This document shows positions 8,200-16,740 of a stretch of DNA of 64,000 nucleotides, piece by piece. Source of the stretch: Pseudomonas sp. FeN3W (GTDB lineage Bacteria > Pseudomonadota > Gammaproteobacteria > Pseudomonadales > Pseudomonadaceae); the NCBI GenBank assembly GCA_030263805.2, contig CP136010.1, positions 620,001-684,000 of the forward strand, written 5' to 3'. The position numbers were made by a program, and so were the translations under genes. The notes beneath the pieces are model-generated. The model was not told the origin of the DNA. It saw only the letters and a list, made by a program, of their open reading frames with translations, and made no database searches. Numbering within the stretch: the first letter of the stretch is position 1; the number at the start of each line of letters is the position of its first letter.

Positions 8200-10716
8200 T
8201 CAGCAAGAATGCCAACGCGAGTCGGGCGCTTCGGCATTGGCGACCACATGCCAGCCGCCTTCGGCATCGCGCAGCGCCTGTAGCTGAGTACGGATGGCCC
8301 GGGCATCGAGGTTGGCCGACGCGGCAGCCACCGCCTCGGGGTGGTCGCCATCGAAGCCGGCCAGGTGCGCCTGCCATAGCGACTCGCCGCGGCGGCGCAG
8401 GTCGCCGTCGTGGTTGCCGATCTCGGTGTCCGCCGCAGCGACTTCAACCAGCGTACCGGCAAAGCCGTCGAGGAAGGTTTCGATATGGTCAAGAATCTCG
8501 CCGGCCGATGCGCTGGGAGACTGCACCGCGAAAACGATGCCCGGACACTCGCCGAACTGACGATAGCCACAGAACACCGCATAGCCGAGCTGCAGTTCGC
8601 TGCGCAGTCGACGGAAGAACGCGCCTTCCATCAATCGCGCCAGGCGCCGCCAGCTCGCCTCGATGATGGCTGTCCGGACCGGTAGCGGACAGAACAGCAC
8701 CAACGCGGTTTCCACGCCAGACTCACCAAAGCGCGACCAGCAATAACGCGGCTTGCTTTCGTGGTGAGGCTCGGCACCGGGCACGGCAAGCCCCGGCAAC
8801 CTAGCCAGTACCGTCTGCAGCGGGCCACTCAGATGCCGAGGTAGCCCCACCGCCAATGCATCCCAATGGGACTGTTGCCAGGCTTGATCGAGCGCGCATT
8901 GCTCCAGCGACGCATCACCGTCTCGTGCAGCTCCTGCGAGCACCAGCGGCAGACGGCGCAACATCTGCCGAATCAGCATCTCGTCGGCGCTGGACGTCGC
9001 GGCCTCGTTGCACAGGCGCCGTCCTTCTTCGCAAGCTGCCGGCGGCGGCGCTTTGATGAGGTCGACAAGGTCACGAAGAATCAGCGGCAGCGCTTCGGCA
9101 TAACCGAACAGCGTCAGGCACCAGTTGCGCCCATGGTCATCGAAGCGCAGCTCGACGCCGGCTTGCGCCGCAGCGAGGGTATGCCTGCGCAGCGCGGCGT
9201 GCAGCGTGTGCCAGAGCCCTGTCGGTGGTTGCCCCGCGGCAAACCGCCAGCGCAGGTAGAGCGCGCCCTGCCCTGCAGCATCGGCCTGTTCGAGCCAGCG
9301 CAGAGTTGGCATCTGTAACGGCGCCACACCCGGCTGCATGCGCTCACTGAGCCAACGATTGCGTTCGGGCAGGCGCCATTGCCATCCAGTCCTGGCTGAC
9401 GGCGGCAACTGCTCGGCGACCAGGTCCAGCGTGAACCCAGCCTTTACCGGCTCGATGCGCTTGGACCGAACGGCACTTACGGCGTCCACCGTCAGTACGA
9501 TCGGCTTGCTCGCGTGAAGCTGCGCACCCAGCATCTCGAGCGCCTGCTGCACACGATTCGCATCGATCGATGGCGTCCAGGCAGCCGGGTCAATCCAGTA
9601 GCGCAGCAGGGCTAGTGGCTCCTTGCCCATCCGCCCACGCCGCCGGATCTGCACATATTCGTCCCATAGCTCGGACCAGGCTGCCTGCGTGCACATGAAA
9701 TGCAGCCAGTCGCGCAGCGCCGCAACGATCTGCGCGCGCTCCGCCATGCCGCGCTCGGTCAACTGCACCTCGAAGACGGCCACACCCTGCCCGTCATGCC
9801 AGTACGGCACGCGCAACGAGACGGCATCACACCAGTGGGCGTCGCTGAGGGCTTGGAAAAGACTCCCGTCGGCTTGCGAACTCAAGCATGAGCCGAGCAC
9901 ATCCAGCGCCACACAGGCTTCATTCGGCAACCCATCGAGGGCGAAGGCGATATCCAGATACGGCCGCGCGCCATCGACGCTCAGACGCAAGGTGGCGCCA
10001 TCGTCGGCGTGCAGTGGCTGTATCGGTCTTGCGACGTTCGGTGCGACCGATAGCTGGCATTCGTCGCTTTGCAGCAATTCCAGCACCTGCTCAAGGCTGC
10101 CGGACGCGGCGACCAGCAGCTCCATCTGCCCGGTTCGATAGAAGCGCTGGTGATAGCCGGTCAGCGCTTTCTGGAACTCTGGCGCCTCTACCGGCAGCGT
10201 TTCGCGATTGCCCGCGTGAAACGCTGAAAATGGATGCGCACAGCTCAGCGCCGTACCGATCGCGGCGTCGCACAGGGTCTCCCGGTCCCGCCCGCGGGCC
10301 AGGAATTCAGCCTGCAACACCTCGCGCTCGCGCAACTGCGCCGCCGGGTCGAGCAGAGGCCGAGCGAGCATGTCGAGCAGGCGCTTGAGCGCCTCGCCGA
10401 AGGCAGCGCCAGGCACCTGGAAGAAGAAATCGGTATGACGCTCACGGGTCGAAGCGTTCAATTGCCCGGCACAACCCTGCACGAACGGCATCAGGCTCTG
10501 GGTCGGCGCATAGGCCAGGCTACCCAGGAACAGCAGGTGTTCGAGAAAATGCGCGAGCCCTGGGTATTCGCCCGGCGCATCGTGTGCGCCGGCGTTCACG
10601 CGAACGAGGGCTGCTGCCTGGTTGCCCGCTGGCAGCTGGATAAAGCCCAGCCGCAGGCCATTGGGCAGGACGTGCCACTGCGGCAACACGGCAGGCGGAA
10701 CGCTGTCTGGCGTCAT
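8200..10716 (-). CDS. pqqF: PqqF-like M16 zinc peptidase
   Basis: An 838-residue pitrilysin-family (M16) protease. The inverted zinc motif HxxEH is intact (H56-F-L-E59-H60 in GLAHFLEHLLF), with a candidate third ligand in REREVLQAE near residue 135. The C-terminal half carries the catalytically silent M16 repeats. Length and N-terminal sequence fit PqqF, which helps cut the PqqA peptide during PQQ cofactor synthesis. No pqqABCDE genes are in the window, so the name rests on similarity only; a general insulinase-like peptidase is the alternative. The start has a good site (aagggga). It begins 38 bp after the litR1 stop on the same strand, so the two may be co-transcribed. Confidence 0.75.
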   Translation of the reverse strand: MTPDSVPPAVLPQWHVLPNGLRLGFIQLPAGNQAAALVRVNAGAHDAPGEYPGLAHFLEHLLFLGSLAYAPTQSLMPFVQGCAGQLNASTRERHTDFFFQVPGAAFGEALKRLLDMLARPLLDPAAQLREREVLQAEFLARGRDRETLCDAAIGTALSCAHPFSAFHAGNRETLPVEAPEFQKALTGYHQRFYRTGQMELLVAASGSLEQVLELLQSDECQLSVAPNVARPIQPLHADDGATLRLSVDGARPYLDIAFALDGLPNEACVALDVLGSCLSSQADGSLFQALSDAHWCDAVSLRVPYWHDGQGVAVFEVQLTERGMAERAQIVAALRDWLHFMCTQAAWSELWDEYVQIRRRGRMGKEPLALLRYWIDPAAWTPSIDANRVQQALEMLGAQLHASKPIVLTVDAVSAVRSKRIEPVKAGFTLDLVAEQLPPSARTGWQWRLPERNRWLSERMQPGVAPLQMPTLRWLEQADAAGQGALYLRWRFAAGQPPTGLWHTLHAALRRHTLAAAQAGVELRFDDHGRNWCLTLFGYAEALPLILRDLVDLIKAPPPAACEEGRRLCNEAATSSADEMLIRQMLRRLPLVLAGAARDGDASLEQCALDQAWQQSHWDALAVGLPRHLSGPLQTVLARLPGLAVPGAEPHHESKPRYCWSRFGESGVETALVLFCPLPVRTAIIEASWRRLARLMEGAFFRRLRSELQLGYAVFCGYRQFGECPGIVFAVQSPSASAGEILDHIETFLDGFAGTLVEVAAADTEIGNHDGDLRRRGESLWQAHLAGFDGDHPEAVAAASANLDARAIRTQLQALRDAEGGWHVVANAEAPDSRWHSC

Positions 10717-10754
10717 GGATTGATTTCCCCTTGCCGGACAGCTGTGCGCATGGT

Positions 10755-11702
10755 TCAGGTATCCAGCTGACCAGCCAGGAACTGGCGCAGACGGCGCTGC
10801 ATCAGCTTGCCGGAACTGCCGAGGCAGGCGATCGGGGTACCCGCCAGCGCTTCACGGCCCAGCTCCGCCGCCTCGCCGGCCAGGGCCAGGGGGCAATCGA
10901 GCGCGAGGGACAGCTTGTTGAGCTGACGCAACTGCGTCTCGCCATGCGGAACATTGGAATACAGCACCAGCCCCTGCGGCTTCATCTTGTCGCAGACCAG
11001 CGCGAGTTCTTCCAGCGGCTGCCCGATCGGCAACACACTGACGGCCAGGCTGTCGCCACTGAGCATCAGGCCTGCCACGAGCAATTCAAGTTCGCGGCAC
11101 TGCCCCGGCATCGCGGCGAGCAGTATGCGCTCACCAGCCGGCATCCGGGCTAGCTGCAATCGCTGGAGCACCCGGGCGCGGATAAAGGCATCGAGAAACA
11201 GCCACTCGCTGGTGCCGCCGAATTCATCCTGGCGCAGCAGCAGTTCCTGCCACACCGGCAGCAGGACATCCTGAAAAACCACCGCCAGCGGATAGGTGGA
11301 GAAGATCTGGCCGTAGAGTTGCTCCAGGCGCACTTCGTCGAAGCCGTTGACCGCATCACGCAGTTGCCCCTGCCACTCGTTCCACTCGCCACTTGGCGTT
11401 GCGATCGGTTCCTCTGCCTCGCGGGTCGCTGCGCTGCGCGCCAGGATGCTGCCTACCTTGCTTACCGCCACGCCGCGCTCGGTCCAGGAAAGAATGCTGC
11501 GAACCGCCTCCACGTCGGCCATCGAGTACAGGCGATGACCGCTCTCGGTCCGCGTCGGCCGGATCAGACCATAGCGGCGCTCCCATGCCCGCAGGGTCAC
11601 CGGGTTGACCCCGGTCAGGCGGGAAACTTCACGGATAGGGAATAGATCCTGCTGCTCGAAGGCGCTCGAGGCCAGGTTCGAAGCGCCGGAAGAATCGTTC
11701 AT
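10755..11702 (-). CDS. MerR-family regulator, class II LitR/CarH-like (litR1)
   Basis: A 315-residue protein. The N-terminal winged helix (about 18-90) reads FPIREVSRLTGVNPVTLRAWERRYGL, the CarH/LitR signature. The C-terminal region aligns with the helical-bundle and Rossmann parts of CarH, but the cobalamin-binding motifs are gone: the WxxxEH region reads TSEWLFLDAFIRAR and the DxHxxG region reads MPGQCRELELL. Such class II LitR proteins in Pseudomonas putida (PplR1/PplR2) control light-induced genes and work with a LOV photoreceptor; the LOV gene here is 0.6 kb away, divergent. Two 11-bp operator-like repeats lie about 60 bp before the start, suggesting autoregulation. The ATG at 11702 was chosen because homology begins soon after it. 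Confidence 0.85.
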   Translation of the reverse strand: MNDSSGASNLASSAFEQQDLFPIREVSRLTGVNPVTLRAWERRYGLIRPTRTESGHRLYSMADVEAVRSILSWTERGVAVSKVGSILARSAATREAEEPIATPSGEWNEWQGQLRDAVNGFDEVRLEQLYGQIFSTYPLAVVFQDVLLPVWQELLLRQDEFGGTSEWLFLDAFIRARVLQRLQLARMPAGERILLAAMPGQCRELELLVAGLMLSGDSLAVSVLPIGQPLEELALVCDKMKPQGLVLYSNVPHGETQLRQLNKLSLALDCPLALAGEAAELGREALAGTPIACLGSSGKLMQRRLRQFLAGQLDT

Positions 11703-11761
11703 GGGGCGGCTCGCTGGATAAGAATGCCGAGATTGTAACCCAGCGTTTCGCAGCATACCCT

Positions 11762-11782
11762 CTACAAACGTTGTACAAACAC
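11762..11782. promoter_or_regulatory. Candidate LitR operator: two 11-bp direct repeats with TACA cores
   Basis: TCTACAAACGT and TGTACAAACAC follow each other exactly (TACA cores at 11763 and 11774, 11 bp apart). CarH/LitR proteins bind head-to-tail on about 11-bp repeats with a TACA core, and the same TTGTACA word recurs before tudS. The site lies upstream of litR1 and next to the broken DCC gene on the other strand, so it could control both directions. Confidence 0.6.
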
Positions 11783-11790
11783 AAGGCACG

Positions 11791-12125
11791 ATGGAATGGC
11801 GCCTGATTGCCGCTGACGTCGATCGTGCCTGCCCACTGCGTGCCCGAGCGGCTCGCTGGCTGGAGCGCAGCGCCGATCCGACACGGCTGCGCCTGGTGGA
11901 TATCAGCGCTGACGACTTCGATCCCGCTGGGCTCGGCCGAATCTAACGCAGCTCCTGGTTGACCGGTGTAAACGCCACCTACTGGAACCGGCGTCTGGCG
12001 GACCACGGTCGCTGGGCGCACCACTCGGCTGGCGTCCGTTGCGACCGCCGCTGTCGCTCGGTTACCAGCTGTTCGACGGGCTGCCGCATTCCGCCATCGA
12101 TGCAGCAGCACTCCCCTCCACGTAA
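11791..12125 (+). pseudogene. Frameshifted DCC-family (DUF393) thiol-disulfide oxidoreductase-like remnant
   Basis: From ATG 11791 a 51-codon frame (stop 11944-11946) includes ACPLRARAARWLE and RLRLVDISADDFDPAGLG, which resembles the N-half of DCC proteins (DGxCPLC followed by ..FVDIADPxFD). The second cysteine of CxxC is Arg here. In another frame, codons 12012-12122 read GWRPLRPPLSLGYQLF, resembling the family's C-terminal segment. The two pieces do not share a frame and the middle is unreadable, so the gene is probably dead. The call rests on remembered family patterns and is moderate. Confidence 0.5.
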
Positions 12126-12147
12126 CAGCGCCCGACGCCCAAAAAGG

Positions 12148-12249
12148 TACCTGATCGATGAGGGCACTCTGGCCAACCGCCCGTTCATGAGCAAGTTCGG
12201 CGTCGAGGCGGGACGGCTCACCTTGTTCTTCCGCAAACGCAACGAATGA
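12148..12249 (+). pseudogene. C-terminal remnant resembling DUF3833
   Basis: The last 33 codons before TGA at 12247 begin YLIDEGTLANRP, continue FMSKFGVEAG and end LTLFFRKRNE. This resembles the C-terminus of DUF3833 lipoproteins, which in other pseudomonads belong to a light-induced operon with cyclopropane-fatty-acid-synthase-like and DUF1365 genes next to a LitR regulator. Nothing upstream in this frame continues the family, so only the 3' end survives. It ends 76 bp before the LOV gene. Confidence 0.45.
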
Positions 12250-12325
12250 GCTGGTGGCACTTGCAGGGCACCGAGTGGCCAAGTTGGCCTAGAATGTGCC
12301 GCATGCCCCTTCAGGATGTCGTGAC

Positions 12326-12766
12326 ATGATCAATGCCAAGCTGTTGCAACTGGTTATCGAAGCCTCCAACGATGGGATCGTGGTCGCCGAACAGGAAGGG
12401 GATGACAACATCCTGATCTACGCCAATCCGGCGTTCGAGCGCCTGACCGGCTACGCGGTGGACGACATCCTCTACCGCGACTGCCGCTTTCTGCAGGGCG
12501 AGGACCGTGACCAGCCGGCCCTGCAGGCCATCCGCGATGCAATCAAGAACAACCAGCCGTGCCGTCAGATCATCCGCAACTACCGCAAGGACGGCACGCC
12601 GTTCTGGAACGAGCTTTCCATCACGCCGGTATTCAACGAGGCCGATCAGCTGACCTATTTCATCGGTATCCAGAAGAACGTCACCGCCGAGGTCGAAGCC
12701 CTGCAGCGCGTCGAAGCGCTGGAAGCCGAGATTCGCGAACTGAAGGCGCAGCACGCGCAGAACTGA
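12326..12766 (+). CDS. Short LOV blue-light photoreceptor (PpSB1-LOV type)
   Basis: A 146-residue single-domain LOV protein. The flavin-adduct motif is RDCRFLQG with Cys53, and the flavin contacts NYRKDGTPFWNEL and FIGIQKNVT are intact. A short N-cap (MINAKLLQ) and a C-terminal helix (about 117-146, alternating E/A/L) have no output domain attached. Cysteine number and N-terminus closely match PpSB1-LOV of P. putida, which forms a FMN-Cys photoadduct. In that organism short LOV proteins act with class II LitR to lift repression in light; the divergent litR1 supports the same partnership. The ATG at 12326 follows agga at a 10-nt spacing. Confidence 0.93.
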   Translation: MINAKLLQLVIEASNDGIVVAEQEGDDNILIYANPAFERLTGYAVDDILYRDCRFLQGEDRDQPALQAIRDAIKNNQPCRQIIRNYRKDGTPFWNELSITPVFNEADQLTYFIGIQKNVTAEVEALQRVEALEAEIRELKAQHAQN

Positions 12767-12776
12767 GCACGCCGCC

Positions 12777-12800
12777 CGGCCCGCATCCGGCGGGCCGTTG
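12777..12800 (+). terminator. Terminator-like hairpin after the LOV gene
   Basis: The arms cggcccgc (12777-12784) and gcgggccg (12790-12797) pair perfectly around a 5-nt loop and are followed by tt. The stem is strong and the T-tract short. It lies 11 bp past the LOV stop. Confidence 0.55.
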
Positions 12801-12941
12801 ACCCACCGGGGCAGCAGCGCTGCGTGCTCAAGTAGCGGACAACCCTACCTAAGTGTCGTTACCCCGTAACGGTGGTTATGGGATACTGGCGAATAGCCAT
12901 TTCACCATCCTGCAGTGGGCGGTTGCGCCTAGGATTCTGTC

Positions 12942-15599
12942 TTGACCATCAATGCCGTTGTACAGAACGCGGTCATGCTGCTCGCGTTGTGCTGGCTGCT
13001 GGCCTTCACTACACGCAGCTGGAACCGGAGCGGCCAACGCTCTGCACAATTGCTCGCCGGCCTCTGGTTCGGCAGCGCCTGCATCATTGGCATGCTAATG
13101 ACCAGCACAGGCCAGACGGGAATCATCCTCGATGCCCGCACTGTGGTGCTGAGCATGGCCGGCCTGTTCGGCGGACCGCTAGTAGCAGCCATCGCCGGCA
13201 CGCTGGCCGGCGCCTACCGTCTGTGGCTGGGTGGGCCCGGCGTAGTTCCCGGAATCGCCAACATTTTGCTACCGATCGCATTCGGACTGACTTACGGCTG
13301 CGCATATCGCAAGCGTTTGCTCGGCATCGGTTTCTGGCAATTGCTGGGGTTCGGACTGGCAACGCACCTGGTCGTGCTGGGCCTCATCGCGATGCTACTG
13401 CCCAACCCACTGGGCGCCGCCGCGGTGAAGGAAATCGCCTTGCCGATGCTGTTGGCGCTTCCACTGGCCACCGCCGTTCTTGGTGTCCTGCTCAAGGATC
13501 TGCTCGAACGCGACAAGATCGAGCAGGCGCTGCGCTCCAGCGAAGCCCGGCTGCGCGCCATAGGCCAGGCTATCCCCGACCCGCTGCTGGTTGTCGACGA
13601 AGACGGTCACTGCCTGGACGTAATCTGCTCCGAGCGCAACCTGTTGTATAGCGAGGCCACCAGGTTGCGCGGAAAAACCGTGAAGGAAGCTATGCCGGAA
13701 GAAGACCAGCAACGCTACCTCGACTACATTCGACAGACACTCAACAGCGATACGCCGCAGCTAATCGAATACAGCCTACCGACACGTATCGGTGTAAGGA
13801 TGTTTGAAGGCCGCGCTTTGCCATTGGAACAACCGCCAGGGCAGAAGCGAGCGGTGGTCTGGCTGAGCCGCGATATCACCGAACGAGTGAACACCGAACT
13901 GGAGCGCAGGATCGCCGCCATCGCCTTCGAATCGCAGCAAGGCATGCTGATTACCGACGCACAGAATCGCATCCTGCGGGTCAACCGAGCCTTCACCCGC
14001 ATCAGCGGCTACAACCCCGCCGAAGCCATCGGCCAGACTACTGCTTTGCTCGCGTCCGGCAAGCATGGGCCGGAGTTCTATCGCACCATGTGGTCGAGCA
14101 TCGAAACCACCGGCGTGTGGGAAGGCGAAATCTGGAACCGGCGCAAGAGTGGCGAGATTTTTCCCGAATGGCTGACCATCAGCGCGGTGCACAACGCGCT
14201 CGGAAAGGTGACTCACTATGTCGCCGCCTTTACCGATATCACCGATCGCAAGGCAGCCGAAGAGCGGATCCATAACCTGGCGTTCTACGATCCTCTGACC
14301 AATCTGCCCAACCGCCGACTGCTGCTCGACCGCCTGCACCAGGCCATGGCGGCCAGCCGCCGGGGCAATCAGCTCGGCGCGTTGATGTTCATCGATCTGG
14401 ACAACTTCAAGAACATCAACGATCTGCACGGGCACCAGACCGGCGACCAGGTGCTGCGCATCGCCGCTGAGCGTCTGCACGCCGAGGTGCGTGCCAGCGA
14501 CACGGTGGCGCGCCTGGGTGGCGACGAGTTCGTGGTGATGCTGGAGAACCTCGGCGATGACCCGCTACGCGCCGCGGGCCAGGCCGAGCACATCGGCATG
14601 AAGCTGCTGGACTCGCTGGACCGGCCGTATCGTCTGGCCGACCTTGCGTTGTACAGCAGCGCCAGTATCGGTGTGGTGCTGTTCGGTGCCGAAGCCAGCA
14701 GCAGCGACGAGCTGATGAAGCGGGCCGACATGTCGATGTACGAGGCAAAGATCTCCGGCAAGAACACCCTACGCTTCTTCGACCCACGCATGCAGCTGGC
14801 CGTGCAGGACCGGTTGCGTCTCGAGGAAGAGATTCGACTGGGGTTGAAGAACGGCGACTTCATACTCAATTTCCAGCCGCAGCTGGAGCAGACCGAGGGC
14901 ATCGTTGGCGCCGAGGCGCTGGTGCGCTGGCAGCATCCGCTGCGCGGCCTGCTGACGCCGGCGGCGTTCATCGCCCAGGCCGAGCACGCTGGCCTGATCC
15001 ACACCCTCGATCAACAGGTGCTGGCCCAGGCCTGTGCCCAACTGGCGCGCTGGGCCGAAACGCCGGAATTCGCCCACCTCAGCCTTTCGGTCAACCTCAG
15101 CGCACACTTGCTGTACCAGGACAATTTCGTCGAGAAGGCACTCGAACTGCTGGAACGGAGCGGTGCCGATCCGGCCCGGCTCAAGCTGGAGCTGACCGAA
15201 ACGCTGCTGCTGGACAACATGCCCGAAGCCATCGCCCGCATGACGCGGCTCAAGAAGCACGGCATCCGTTTCGCCATCGACGACTTCGGTACCGGCTATT
15301 CCTCGATGAGTTATCTCCAGCAGCTGCCGCTGGATCAACTGAAGATCGATCAGACCTTCATCCGTCGCCTGCCGGAGGACAGCAGCAGCCTGACCATCGT
15401 CCGGGCCATCTGCGCACTGGCTACCGGTCTGAACCTGGAGGTCATCGCCGAAGGTGTCGAAAGTGAGCCACAACGGGCGATGCTGTTCGCCAATGGCTGC
15501 CACCACTACCAGGGCTATCTGTTCGGCAGACCGCTGTCGGCGGATGCGTTCGAAGAGCTGGTTCGCAGCGCCGCCGCGGACGACGGCGTATCAGCCTGA
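12942..15599 (+). CDS. Membrane PAS-GGDEF-EAL cyclic-di-GMP enzyme
   Basis: An 885-residue protein. Residues about 1-190 form several membrane segments of the 5TM (5TMR-LYT-like) sensor type (GLFGGPLVAAIAGTLAGAYR). Two PAS domains follow (about 195-315 and 320-440), then GGDEF (motif RLGGDEFV near residue 525) and EAL (AEALVRW near 656, with DDFGTGYSS). Both catalytic signatures are intact, so diguanylate cyclase and phosphodiesterase activity are both possible. The start is TTG, preceded by aggat at a good distance. The gene lies between the LOV gene and hemH, but a hairpin separates it from LOV, so membership in the light regulon is uncertain. Confidence 0.87.
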   Translation: MTINAVVQNAVMLLALCWLLAFTTRSWNRSGQRSAQLLAGLWFGSACIIGMLMTSTGQTGIILDARTVVLSMAGLFGGPLVAAIAGTLAGAYRLWLGGPGVVPGIANILLPIAFGLTYGCAYRKRLLGIGFWQLLGFGLATHLVVLGLIAMLLPNPLGAAAVKEIALPMLLALPLATAVLGVLLKDLLERDKIEQALRSSEARLRAIGQAIPDPLLVVDEDGHCLDVICSERNLLYSEATRLRGKTVKEAMPEEDQQRYLDYIRQTLNSDTPQLIEYSLPTRIGVRMFEGRALPLEQPPGQKRAVVWLSRDITERVNTELERRIAAIAFESQQGMLITDAQNRILRVNRAFTRISGYNPAEAIGQTTALLASGKHGPEFYRTMWSSIETTGVWEGEIWNRRKSGEIFPEWLTISAVHNALGKVTHYVAAFTDITDRKAAEERIHNLAFYDPLTNLPNRRLLLDRLHQAMAASRRGNQLGALMFIDLDNFKNINDLHGHQTGDQVLRIAAERLHAEVRASDTVARLGGDEFVVMLENLGDDPLRAAGQAEHIGMKLLDSLDRPYRLADLALYSSASIGVVLFGAEASSSDELMKRADMSMYEAKISGKNTLRFFDPRMQLAVQDRLRLEEEIRLGLKNGDFILNFQPQLEQTEGIVGAEALVRWQHPLRGLLTPAAFIAQAEHAGLIHTLDQQVLAQACAQLARWAETPEFAHLSLSVNLSAHLLYQDNFVEKALELLERSGADPARLKLELTETLLLDNMPEAIARMTRLKKHGIRFAIDDFGTGYSSMSYLQQLPLDQLKIDQTFIRRLPEDSSSLTIVRAICALATGLNLEVIAEGVESEPQRAMLFANGCHHYQGYLFGRPLSADAFEELVRSAAADDGVSA

Positions 15600-15602
15600 C
15601 GA

Positions 15603-15624
15603 GGGACGCATCGCCCTGCGTCCC
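15603..15624. other. Stem-loop between convergent GGDEF-EAL and hemH genes
   Basis: The arms gggacgca (15603-15610) and tgcgtccc (15617-15624) pair perfectly around tcgccc. No T-run follows on either strand, so termination is only possible, not shown. Confidence 0.4.
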
Positions 15625-15635
15625 CGAACCTGCAC

Positions 15636-16661
15636 TCAGAGCGCCAGAGGCGCGCGACCGCAGAGCGTCACCAGCGCCTTTACCCAATCCTCGTGGGTGT
15701 TCAGACAGGGCACCAGCACCAGCTCCTCGCCACCCGCCCCGATGAACTGCTCACGCCCACGATCGCCGATCTCCTCGAGGGTTTCGATGCAGTCGGAGAC
15801 GAAGGCCGGGCACATCACCAGCAGCTTTTTCACGCCCTGCTGCGCCAGCTCGTCGAGACGTGTCTCGGTATAGGGCTCGATCCACTTGGCGCGGCCGAGG
15901 CGCGACTGGAAAGACACCGACCACTGATCGTCACGCAACCCCGCTTGCGCCGCGAAGCCGGCGGCGGTGCGCATGCATTGCGCGCGGTAGCAGCTGGCGA
16001 GTACCGCACCCTCGGCACGCTGACAGCAATCATCGCCCTTCAGGCAGTGCGAGCCGGTTGGATCGGTCTTGTGCAGATGGCACTCGGGCAGTCCGTGGAA
16101 ACTCAGCAGCAGATGATCGAAATCCTGTTGCAGATGCGGCCTGGCACTGGCAGCCAGCGCATCGAGGTACTCCGGCTGGTCGTAGAACGGCTGCAGAATC
16201 GACAATTGCAAGCCCAGTCCACGCTCGCGGATGACCCGGCGCGCTTCCTGAATGACCGTCGTCGTCGTGCTGTCGGCGAACTGCGGATAAAGCGGCGCCA
16301 GGGTGACCTGGGCGATGCCCTGCCCGGCCAGACGCGTCAGCGTGGTCTCGATGGACGGCTCGCCATAGCGCATCGCCAGCTCCACGGGGCCCTGCGTCCA
16401 GTGCGGGCGTACCGCTTCCTGCAGGCGACGGCTCAGCACCACCAGCGGCGAGCCTTCCGGCCACCAGATCGAGGCGTAGGCATGCGCAGATTGTTCGGGG
16501 CGCTTGATCAGAATCAGCGAGACCAACAGGCGACGCAACGGCCACGGCAGATCGATCACATACGGATCCATCAGAAACTGATTGAGGTAGTGGCGTACAT
16601 CAGCGACTTCCGTGGAGGCTGGCGAACCCAGATTGACCAACAACAACGCCTGCTCTGTCAT
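15636..16661 (-). CDS. hemH: Ferrochelatase
   Basis: A 341-residue ferrochelatase, which inserts Fe2+ into protoporphyrin IX in the last step of haem synthesis. The N-terminus LLVNLGSPAS, the catalytic-histidine segment LLLSFHGLP (near residue 187), DQWSVSFQSRLG and the C-terminal CPAFVSDCIETLEEI are all canonical. Several cysteines occur in the SHCLKGDDCC/SCYRAQC region. A GTTTGTA word, the reverse complement of the litR1-type repeat, occurs at 16680-16686 just upstream of the start, so light control is possible. Removing phototoxic protoporphyrin would suit its place in a light-response island. Confidence 0.95.
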   Translation of the reverse strand: MTEQALLLVNLGSPASTEVADVRHYLNQFLMDPYVIDLPWPLRRLLVSLILIKRPEQSAHAYASIWWPEGSPLVVLSRRLQEAVRPHWTQGPVELAMRYGEPSIETTLTRLAGQGIAQVTLAPLYPQFADSTTTTVIQEARRVIRERGLGLQLSILQPFYDQPEYLDALAASARPHLQQDFDHLLLSFHGLPECHLHKTDPTGSHCLKGDDCCQRAEGAVLASCYRAQCMRTAAGFAAQAGLRDDQWSVSFQSRLGRAKWIEPYTETRLDELAQQGVKKLLVMCPAFVSDCIETLEEIGDRGREQFIGAGGEELVLVPCLNTHEDWVKALVTLCGRAPLAL

Positions 16662-16740
16662 GCAACATTCCTGACTACTGTTTGTAAGTTGCGCCGTACC
16701 CCAAGCGGGGGGCGCGCTATTTTCACACAGGGTGCACCCT

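Noticed and set aside
12958..12964. TTGTACA just inside the GGDEF-EAL coding region
   Set aside because: Single copy within codons; another chance copy is in the same gene near 14648, so it is not evidence of LitR control.
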